From Micavibrio_A sp964423095 (GTDB taxonomy: Bacteria > Pseudomonadota > Alphaproteobacteria > Micavibrionales > Micavibrionaceae): 6,746 nucleotides of DNA. The stretch is taken from assembly GCA_964423095.1 (NCBI GenBank), contig CAYRDI010000063.1, positions 1 to 6,746 on the forward strand, given 5' to 3'. Positions 1 to 5,909 of the stretch are shown piece by piece. Position numbers and translations under genes: made by a program. Each line of letters opens with the position of its first letter. Positions within the stretch are counted from its first letter, which is position 1. The notes under the pieces were generated by a model. The model did not search any database, was not told where the DNA came from, and saw only the letters and a program-made list of their open reading frames with translations.

Positions 1-2236
1 TTGTAACAGTGTTGTTGGTTCCCGCTGGTGCTTCGTTGACGTTCTGGACGTTGAAGGTCACGGTGTATTCGTCAAACGGATTCCCGATATCGTTATCCGT
101 TGCACGAATGACAAGGCTGTAACTGGTTGTCGTTTCGAAATCGATCGTGGAGTTATCGGCAATCGTTATCTGGCCGTTGATCGGGTTTATCTGGAAAACA
201 CCCGATGCATTACCGGACTGGATCGTGTATGTAATAGCGTTTCCTTCAAGGTCGAACGCAGAGGCCGTATGCACCAAGGTTCCGTTTGCAATGTTCTCAT
301 AAAAGTTGATCGTCGCGGGATCGGGGCCTAAATCCGGTGGGTTGTTGACGACGACATTGAAGGTGTAGGTGTTGCCCGTTACGGTTGTTGTACCGTCGGT
401 AAAATTAAAGCCAAAGCTCGCCGTTGGTGCGGCGGATCCGTTTTGTGTAAAGCTGATAACCCCGAAATTCAGGTCCCCTTGCGTAAAGGTTTGGCCGACG
501 GTAAGGGCGGTGCCGTTTTTTTTCACCGTTCCGTTGGTCATGGACGTGATGGTATAGATAAGCTGGTTGATGTTGTTGTCTGGGTCCGTAACCTTCAGAT
601 TGGTGTTCAAAATGGACTTTGTTCCACTTGTGTTTACGGAATCGCCGGTGTTGATGATCAAAACGGGCGGATCGTTCGCGCCTGTATCCGTAAAGGTCAC
701 AGTGATGCTTTTTGTCCCGCTGACAGTCGTCGTTCCATCGGATACATCAAAATTGAAACCGGCCATGCCGGTGTTGGTATTGTTATGAACAAAGCGCATA
801 TTGCCGGCGTTGATGTCGGCTTGCGTAAAGGATGTTACGGTGACCCCGGATTTTTGAACAACGCCGTTTAGGGTGCTCGTCACGGTATAGTTCAGGCTTG
901 CGGCCGCAGTATCAACATCGGATGTCAACAGCGCGGTATTATTAAAGGTGACGTTCCCGCCCTTCGCCACGCTTTGCGTGGTGTTGATACTGATTGCAGG
1001 CGGATCGTTGCCCGGATCATCGACAGGCGTGACGGTAATCAGGAACGTATCCGAATCCTGCGCACTTCCGTCCGTTACGCGATAGCTAAAGTTTGCGCTG
1101 ACCGTATCGGTGCCATCATGCACGAATGTAATCAGGCCGGCATCAATATCGGCTTGTGTAAACGTCCCGGCAATGCCGACATTGACGCCACTTCTTTTAA
1201 CTTGACCGTTCAGCAACCCGGTAATCTGGTATGTCAATCCGCTTGGTGTGGTGTTGCGATCGACTGTATAGAGCTTGGTGGACGTGATGTTCGATGTTCC
1301 GCCCTCCAAGATCGCATCACCGGTATTGAACTGGATGGAGGGACTGTTCGTCCAGCGATAGGTGAGATAGGCATCGACCGCCTGAATCTGGGTGCTGTTC
1401 AAGGCCGTATTCCAGGACATAATCTGGCCCAGCGTGCCTTTGAAATAGTTCGTGTTGCTGTTGTTGGTTAGTGTCAGTGTGCTGGGCCGCACCGTTCCGC
1501 CCTGTTCGGCCCCAATCCCGATGGCGCCGGTGTGATTGTTTTGCGCTTGTACGTCCGTCAACTCAAGAAATGTGCCGCCATTGACGTTTGCTTTGATAAT
1601 ACCGCCGGGGACGGTGGCATCGAATACCATCATCACACGGTATGTGGTGTTTGTCTGTGCCACGCCAAGATCAAAAATCTTGTAGGCGTCGGCGCCCCAT
1701 TCCGTCCCGGTATCGTTGTATCCGGCCGCGTAAACATGGCCATTATCAATCGAAATCTGGAATCCGCGGATGCTTCCGCCTTGTTCGTAAACAACCTGGA
1801 AGCCTGTTAAGTCCGTCCCCGTTCTAAAAACAACGGCGAATGATTTTTGTGACCACGGGCCGCCGCTGTTAATCCCGGTTTGCGTACCGACTGTATAAGT
1901 ATCGTTTCCATCAAAGACCAAACCGCCGATACCTGTGGCAAAGGCATTGGCTTGATAGGTGGGGCGTGCCGATGCTGTACCTTGCGTTGCGCTGTTGAGT
2001 GTCGGTCCTGCACTATCGATCCAGTTTTGTACGGTGGTGCCGCTGGTCGGTTGATCGCCTGCGGAAAAATCTCCATCGCCGTCGATGTCTTGTGCATCGA
2101 GGTTTAGAATGAGATTCGGAATGGCATTGACTGTTGATGTCAGGGTCGAGGCGTCGAGAAGCAATCGCTTCTCAAGGGCATACATGAGCGTGCGAAGCGG
2201 GCCTTTTTTTTTACGATCGTTCTGGTCGTTGTCCAA
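1..2236 (-). CDS. Giant LEPR-XLL-like, LamG and cadherin-repeat surface protein (N-terminal 745 residues; 3' end outside window)
   Basis: The minus frame is open without a stop from 2236 to the left edge, giving 745 residues. Order: a hydrophilic basic tail (1-20), the motif LEKRLLLDA (21-29), an EF-hand-like loop (50-61), a LamG/concanavalin-like beta domain (about 38-296), three CSPG/NG2-type cadherin-like repeats (about 299-404, 412-516, 523-630), a classical cadherin domain (about 636-737) and the start of another unit. Composition is rich in Thr, Asn, Asp and Gly with almost no Cys, as in large secreted adhesins. There is no hydrophobic Sec signal. The likely role is a surface or released adhesin/lectin. 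The start is uncertain. TTG at 2236 has a weak AGG 5 nt upstream and puts 20 residues before the motif. ATG at 2185 leaves only three residues before it and has no nearby ribosome binding site. An in-frame TAG lies 9 nt upstream of the TTG. The C-terminus, where RTX or type I signals would lie, is not visible. The coding call is strong; the exact start and the adhesin role are less certain. Confidence 0.9.
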   Translation of the reverse strand, partial: MDNDQNDRKKKGPLRTLMYALEKRLLLDASTLTSTVNAIPNLILNLDAQDIDGDGDFSAGDQPTSGTTVQNWIDSAGPTLNSATQGTASARPTYQANAFATGIGGLVFDGNDTYTVGTQTGINSGGPWSQKSFAVVFRTGTDLTGFQVVYEQGGSIRGFQISIDNGHVYAAGYNDTGTEWGADAYKIFDLGVAQTNTTYRVMMVFDATVPGGIIKANVNGGTFLELTDVQAQNNHTGAIGIGAEQGGTVRPSTLTLTNNSNTNYFKGTLGQIMSWNTALNSTQIQAVDAYLTYRWTNSPSIQFNTGDAILEGGTSNITSTKLYTVDRNTTPSGLTYQITGLLNGQVKRSGVNVGIAGTFTQADIDAGLITFVHDGTDTVSANFSYRVTDGSAQDSDTFLITVTPVDDPGNDPPAISINTTQSVAKGGNVTFNNTALLTSDVDTAAASLNYTVTSTLNGVVQKSGVTVTSFTQADINAGNMRFVHNNTNTGMAGFNFDVSDGTTTVSGTKSITVTFTDTGANDPPVLIINTGDSVNTSGTKSILNTNLKVTDPDNNINQLIYTITSMTNGTVKKNGTALTVGQTFTQGDLNFGVISFTQNGSAAPTASFGFNFTDGTTTVTGNTYTFNVVVNNPPDLGPDPATINFYENIANGTLVHTASAFDLEGNAITYTIQSGNASGVFQINPINGQITIADNSTIDFETTTSYSLVIRATDNDIGNPFDEYTVTFNVQNVNEAPAGTNNTVT
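26..331 (-). other. Classical cadherin domain within the giant protein
   Basis: Residues about 636-737 carry the calcium-binding signature of true cadherin repeats in the right order. These are a YEN strand near 646-648, FQINPINGQI (681-690, equivalent to F.I...tG.I), IDFE (698-701, equivalent to LDyE), RATDNDIGNP (711-720, equivalent to A.D.G.P) and QNVNEAP (731-737, equivalent to D.Ne.P). The domain should bind calcium at its junctions and rigidify the stalk. The eight residues after it begin another unit that is cut by the window edge. Confidence 0.85.
347..1342 (-). repeat. Three tandem CSPG/NG2-type cadherin-like protein repeats
   Basis: Three diverged units of about 105 residues (299-404, 412-516, 523-630) share the same framework. 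It runs: a YTV/YTI strand, a turn of the form LNG or TNG followed by V-[KQ]-[RK]-[SN]-G, then FTQ[AG]D[IL][ND].G.[IM].F, then F.[YF].[VF][TS]DG, and a final strand. Spacers after units one and two end in NDPP (410-413, 521-524); after unit three the link is NNPP (631-634). The pattern matches the Cadherin_3/NG2 repeat found in bacterial adhesins. Repeats two and three carry DVD and DPD before the YTV/YTI strand, while repeat one does not. DNA identity between units looks low, so this is an old duplication rather than a fresh array. Confidence 0.8.
1349..2125 (-). other. LamG/concanavalin A-like lectin domain with EF-hand-like entry loop
   Basis: Residues about 38-296 of the giant protein alternate short beta-strand segments. 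Examples are GLVFDGNDTYTV, SFAVVFRTG, GFQISIDNGHVYAAGY, YRVMMVFDATVPG and a closing GTLGQIMSWNTALN followed by an AYLTYRW helix. This is the usual order of bacterial LamG/laminin_G_3-like jelly-roll domains, which often bind carbohydrate. The entry segment, residues 50-61 (DIDGDGDFSAGD), fits the 12-residue EF-hand/dockerin calcium loop with acidic residues at positions 1, 3, 5, 7 and 12 and Gly at 6. The fold is assigned from the pattern; the ligand is unknown. Confidence 0.75.
2150..2176 (-). other. LEPR-XLL-like N-terminal motif (LEKRLLLDA)
   Basis: Residues 21-29 of the giant protein read LEKRLLLDA, preceded by a basic, non-hydrophobic tail. This resembles the LEPR-x-LL/LEPRxLxDA motif found at the extreme N-terminus of many very large bacterial surface proteins. 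Here Lys replaces the usual Pro. The motif is thought to act as a sorting or processing signal, but its mechanism is not established to my knowledge. It takes the place where a Sec signal peptide would otherwise be expected. Confidence 0.7.
2204..2212 (-). repeat. Nine-base homopolymeric A tract at the 5' end of the giant gene
   Basis: Nine consecutive T on the given strand are AAAAAAAAA on the coding strand. They encode Lys9-Lys11 immediately after the proposed TTG start and before the internal ATG at 2185. Slippage by one base would break translation from the TTG while leaving initiation at the ATG possible. Whether the tract varies cannot be told from one sequence. Confidence 0.5.
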
Positions 2237-2349
2237 CGGTGCCTATACCCGTTAAAATGTTGTTATAGAAAATAAAAACGCTTTATTGTACATCGTCTCA
2301 ATTTACTATTAAGGACTCTTTAACAATGCCTCCTGCACCGAAAAAAAGC
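2237..2349 (-). promoter_or_regulatory. AT-rich spacer before the giant gene; possible weak promoter
   Basis: This 113-nt gap separates the M50 stop codon from the TTG start and is clearly AT-rich relative to its flanks. One loose sigma70-like pair is TTAATA (2307-2312) and TACAAT (2285-2290) with a 16-nt spacer. A second TATAAC box lies at 2262-2267 but has no convincing -35 partner. I see no stem-loop followed by a U-run that would end the upstream operon, so read-through into the giant gene is possible. The promoter assignment is weak. Confidence 0.25.
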
Positions 2350-4485
2350 CTAAAAGCCACCCTCCATAACAAATACGGAAATTGCCTTCTTAATCAGTAA
2401 ATTAGCAAAACTTGCTGGCTTTGCCTCTAGCCGGACGGTTCCACGGGCAATAAAGTTGGGGAATAAATTATCCACATTTTCATAAGATTTTGAAAAGTGA
2501 GCAGCATAGACCGTATGGCGGGGCAGAGGCCTGATCCGCCCCTGCGTATCCCTTTCGGCGGCGACGGCACCACCCTGGACAGAGGACAGTTCCGGCCAGA
2601 AAATTTCATAAGCACCGGTCTGGTCCACACTTGTCAGAATAACATCAGTCACCTGCATGGGCGAAGATTCCAGATAAAACCGCCCTTCCTTGCTTTCCGC
2701 CAGACGTATTTTATCCTGTTCGCTAACATAGCCGGTCAGGGTTTGCACGCTGTCATCGGCGAGTAAAGCCAGCATCGTTTGGGTGTTGACCCACTGTCCA
2801 GGACGCAGGGCCGGGTCCATCATTTTCACTGTGCCTGGGAAGGGTGCAACGATCTCAAGTTTTTTTCTAAGTTCCAGAAACCCTTCCATCTCTTTGCGCG
2901 CGACATCGATTTCGTTGTCGATCATCACCCGTTTTTTTGCAAGCTCGGGCGTTGCCTGGCTGCTCATTTTGATGTCTTCAAGATCTCTGACGCGCTGTCT
3001 TGAAATTTTGATGTTGTGTTCAAGTTGCCGTGAAGACAGCCGCATCAGAACATCGCCTTTTTGCACGCGTTGTCCTTGCGTAACATACATTTCCTCGACC
3101 TGTGCGGGGACAGCGGCATAAAAACGGGTGTAGTTTTCCGCATGAACGATGGCCGGAATCTCAATGCTGCGGTGAAGGGGAACGAAAAATAGAATGACCG
3201 TCAAGACCAATACGATTGCTGTAATTTTCCCGCGAAGGGATGTCGCAAGATCGCCCGATCGTTCCACCCACACGCGCAGTTCCCGCCAGATCGGCAAGGC
3301 AATGAAAAAGACGAGTTCAACCATCATCATCATAAAGCCGAGAGGCTGAAAGAAAAGGTGGTTCACAAGAAGGGCAATGCCCAGATAAAGAAAAAACCTG
3401 TATACCAAAATGGAAAAACCGAAACCGGTCAGGAATTTTTGTTTTTCTTTTCTTACTGCTTCTGGCAACGGGTCGTTCCAGTTCCAAAGCCATTTCCGCA
3501 ATTGCCATTTGGCGAAGGCAAAGGATCTGTCCTGAAGGTTGTCCACACCGACCAAATCGGAAAACAGGTAATAACCATCGAACCGCATCAACGGGTTCAG
3601 GTTGATCATAAGCGATGCCAACATGGAAACGACGGCGATCATAAAGCAAATGCTTTGCGCCATGCCGGGGGAAAGAACATGCCACAAAATAAGGGCTACC
3701 GTGGCCAGAACCAATTCCGCCATCATGCCGGCGGCCGCGATCATCAGTCGGTCACGGCGGCTTTGCAACTTCCACGCGTTTGTCGTTTCGGTATATAAAA
3801 TCGGATACATCACGATAAAGGCAAGCCCGATGGTGGTTACCGGCACGCCGTATTTTGTGGCCATATAGGCATGGCCGAGTTCGTGGATGATTTTTACCAA
3901 AATGGTTACGCCCAAAAAAAGGATAACCCCTTCGATGTTAAAATAATTCATGAAGGTGGTCGCCATTTCATCGGCCCGCTGGGCACTTAAAAAAAGACCA
4001 TAAGCCAACAGGATAAGGATAATGTTAGCAAACGTCCGTGTAAAAAACGGTGCCAGCAACGGATAGGTTTTTTCTAAAAACTGCTGGGGTTTGAACAAGG
4101 GAATCATAAAAAATAGATACGTGTGGAGGAGCTTTTCCCACCACGGTCGCACGGTTCTTTCACGCTGCGTTTCAAAAAAATTGACGCCTTCCTCGCTCGA
4201 AACATGGACAAGATTGTTCATGACCAGAAAGGTGATGAGTGCGTTGACCGTATCTTCCTCCGGCTCCAGTGTCGTTTCGGCGCGCACTTTCTTCACGAGT
4301 GCTTTGACGGTCTTGCACTTTTTAAATCGCACCAGGCATTCAAATTCCAGCCAGCCGATCTTGTAGTATTTATTGGCCGCTGGATCATACAATGTCCATG
4401 TGGGGGAACCTTCTGGTTCCGGCGGGGCCTCGTTCAATTGTATATCGCTACGGAGGGCGGGTAGGGCCGTATCTTGAATCAGCAT
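2350..4485 (-). CDS. PqqD-like winged helix, M50 zinc metalloprotease and HlyD adaptor fusion
   Basis: This is a 711-residue inner-membrane protein. Residues about 30-96 form a cytoplasmic PqqD-like winged-helix region (TLYDPAANKYYKIG strands, then helices and a final NNLVHV), a fold used elsewhere for peptide binding. Residues 115-436 contain about nine membrane segments. HELGH (201-205) is the HExxH zinc site, and NPLMRFDGYY (297-306) supplies the third ligand, probably D303, so the M50/site-2 protease active site looks intact. After the last helix (about 420-436), residues 445-690 form a periplasmic HlyD-like module: lipoyl half one (about 448-485, with VQKGDVL), a short helical hairpin (about 487-542), lipoyl half two (about 543-580, IVAPFPGTVK) and a beta barrel. 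An odd helix count puts the HlyD part in the periplasm. The architecture matches the COG1994-type 'putative peptide zinc metalloprotease' group rather than RseP, which has PDZ domains. ATG follows the upstream stop by 2 nt; GGGAA 7 nt upstream is a modest ribosome binding site. The substrate is unknown; the neighbouring giant protein is a candidate. Confidence 0.92.
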   Translation of the reverse strand: MLIQDTALPALRSDIQLNEAPPEPEGSPTWTLYDPAANKYYKIGWLEFECLVRFKKCKTVKALVKKVRAETTLEPEEDTVNALITFLVMNNLVHVSSEEGVNFFETQRERTVRPWWEKLLHTYLFFMIPLFKPQQFLEKTYPLLAPFFTRTFANIILILLAYGLFLSAQRADEMATTFMNYFNIEGVILFLGVTILVKIIHELGHAYMATKYGVPVTTIGLAFIVMYPILYTETTNAWKLQSRRDRLMIAAAGMMAELVLATVALILWHVLSPGMAQSICFMIAVVSMLASLMINLNPLMRFDGYYLFSDLVGVDNLQDRSFAFAKWQLRKWLWNWNDPLPEAVRKEKQKFLTGFGFSILVYRFFLYLGIALLVNHLFFQPLGFMMMMVELVFFIALPIWRELRVWVERSGDLATSLRGKITAIVLVLTVILFFVPLHRSIEIPAIVHAENYTRFYAAVPAQVEEMYVTQGQRVQKGDVLMRLSSRQLEHNIKISRQRVRDLEDIKMSSQATPELAKKRVMIDNEIDVARKEMEGFLELRKKLEIVAPFPGTVKMMDPALRPGQWVNTQTMLALLADDSVQTLTGYVSEQDKIRLAESKEGRFYLESSPMQVTDVILTSVDQTGAYEIFWPELSSVQGGAVAAERDTQGRIRPLPRHTVYAAHFSKSYENVDNLFPNFIARGTVRLEAKPASFANLLIKKAISVFVMEGGF

Positions 4486-4487
4486 GG

Positions 4488-5909
4488 CTAAATTCCCAGC
4501 TTGCTGCGCATGGCAACCAAGGGGCGTCGCAGGATATTAAAGGCCAGAATGGTCCGGCTTCCGTAAACCTTTCCCGTTCCCGTCCAGCCGATACGGGGCT
4601 TGTCGCTGGGGTCTGTAAATCTGGCGCGGACTTTATAGGTCAAGAGTCCGTCCGCATCAGGCGTTGCCTGATACCCGATGCTTTCATACGTGGCCTTGTT
4701 GAAACCCAACGGTGTGACGTTCAAAAAGAACTTGGCGGGAACATCTTCGTCAATCACGATCATCGAACTGACCGGTATCCGGATCAAAAGCTCGCTGTCT
4801 TCGGGATCGGCCAGCAACATGATTTGCTCTCCCGTCTGTACGGGTTTCCCGCGAAGCGCGCTGGGGTCAGAAAAAATGACGATGCCATCGCGATCGGCCT
4901 TGATTTCCGCGCGTTCCAGCAATTCGCGCGCGAATTGCATTTCCGAGGCTTTTTGTTCCTGCTGTGCACGTAAAATGGCAATCTCGGCCAGTTTCGTACG
5001 ATCGGCCAGAGATTCCCGTTCGGTTTTGGTCAGGGCCGTATCCGCGGCTCGCAACTCCCCTTCGGCCATGGCCAGCCTGTTTCGCAAAACGGTGCTGTCC
5101 AGCGTCAAAAGAACATCCCCCTCTTTGACGTTCTGCCCTGGAACAACCTTGATTTCGTCGATCACGCCATCAAACGGCATGTTGATCATATAGGGCTTGC
5201 TGGCCACAATTTCCGCGGGGGCGTTCACGCTCATGCGCACAGGAAGGCACAAAATGATAAGGGCCACCAATAAAACCAACCGCAGCCGTGATCCGGATAG
5301 TTTGAAAATCGAACGCCAGCGCGAGGCTTTCTTTTCCGAAGGATCATTCTGAAAGCGTTGCAATTGATGCGCGTATCCATCAAACAGGTCCTCGAGCAAG
5401 GCCGTTTCCAGCGTGCCGAAGGGGACTTCCCTGTCCAGCCAAAGTCCGCCGAACGCCTTGCCATGGACATCATTCATGGTGACCAGCAGGGCGTGTGGCG
5501 AAATCCATTTCTTCCAATCGCCGCGATCTTGCTCCGGGCAATCGGATTCAGTGAGGGGAAGTAATGATATATAATTGTCTCTTGCGGCATCGCCCGTTTT
5601 TTTGTGCGTCTGTTTTGCGGAAAATTCATCCACAACGCGGACAAGCCATTGCGTATAGGGGCCATCGGGATCGATCTGTACCAGTCCTGATGCGGCCTTC
5701 ACGACCGGCTTTCCACTTTCAAATTCCCAATAGACGCAGTGACGGTACGGAACCATGTTGAAGGTCTGGTTCACCATCAGGAATTCGAGTTCCGTTTTCT
5801 TTGCTTTGTGCCGGATACTTTTTAATATCGTGAGTAAAGTCAGCAAAAGCTGGAAGCGCGCCTCCATTTCCGGCTGCGCAGGGGCGTTTTGTTTTGCGTC
5901 TTTGCTCAA
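4488..5909 (-). CDS. GAF-like cytoplasmic region fused to HlyD-family periplasmic adaptor
   Basis: This is a 473-residue, single-pass inner-membrane protein. Residues about 15-190 are soluble and resemble a divergent GAF domain: an N-terminal helix, a HCVYWEFESG strand, an AASGLVQID strand, LLVTMNDVHGKAFGGLWLD and a terminal helix LLEDLFDGYAHQL. A basic patch (193-210) precedes the membrane helix (about 208-224), giving N-in orientation. The periplasmic half is HlyD-like: lipoyl half one (about 231-270, VKEGDVLLTLDS), a coiled-coil hairpin (about 273-332), lipoyl half two (about 333-367, IKADRDGIVIFSDP) and a beta barrel (about 373-445). Its job is probably to bridge the inner membrane to an outer-membrane or transport partner, with the GAF-like part sensing a ligand or binding a protein. 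The start is TTG, supported by GAGGA 6 nt upstream and a 4-nt TTGA overlap with the preceding gene. The HlyD call is firm; the GAF call is tentative because no ligand-binding residues can be identified by eye. Confidence 0.88.
   Translation of the reverse strand: MSKDAKQNAPAQPEMEARFQLLLTLLTILKSIRHKAKKTELEFLMVNQTFNMVPYRHCVYWEFESGKPVVKAASGLVQIDPDGPYTQWLVRVVDEFSAKQTHKKTGDAARDNYISLLPLTESDCPEQDRGDWKKWISPHALLVTMNDVHGKAFGGLWLDREVPFGTLETALLEDLFDGYAHQLQRFQNDPSEKKASRWRSIFKLSGSRLRLVLLVALIILCLPVRMSVNAPAEIVASKPYMINMPFDGVIDEIKVVPGQNVKEGDVLLTLDSTVLRNRLAMAEGELRAADTALTKTERESLADRTKLAEIAILRAQQEQKASEMQFARELLERAEIKADRDGIVIFSDPSALRGKPVQTGEQIMLLADPEDSELLIRIPVSSMIVIDEDVPAKFFLNVTPLGFNKATYESIGYQATPDADGLLTYKVRARFTDPSDKPRIGWTGTGKVYGSRTILAFNILRRPLVAMRSKLGI

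Noticed and set aside
443..871. Plus-strand open frame of 142 codons
   Set aside because: It is antisense to the giant protein frame, which shows recognisable repeat domains; its own translation shows no domain pattern.
347..1342. VCBS or RTX nonapeptide repeats
   Set aside because: No GGxGxDxUx nonapeptides are seen, and the FTQ.DI..G.I.F core fits CSPG/NG2-type repeats better than VCBS.
974..1471. Plus-strand open frame of 165 codons
   Set aside because: It lies opposite repeats one and two and the end of the lectin domain. The long openness reflects the biased Thr/Asn/Gly codons of the real frame.
1807..2097. Minus-strand open frame of 96 codons within the lectin region
   Set aside because: It is out of frame with the continuous 745-residue reading frame and ends in a low-complexity stretch without domain features.
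2187..2212. GC-rich stretch followed by nine T on the plus strand, resembling an intrinsic terminator
   Set aside because: No stem longer than a few base pairs can be drawn, no plus-strand gene ends here, and the tract codes for lysines of the giant protein.
3358..3798. Plus-strand open frame of 146 codons
   Set aside because: It is antisense to the transmembrane core of the M50 protein, which carries clear catalytic motifs.
2350..4485. RseP-type regulatory site-2 protease
   Set aside because: No PDZ domain is present between the membrane segments. The PqqD-like N-terminus and HlyD C-terminus point to the COG1994-type group instead.
4392..4973. Plus-strand open frame of 193 codons across the junction of the M50 and GAF-HlyD genes
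   Set aside because: It spans two well-supported minus-strand genes and has no recognisable content.
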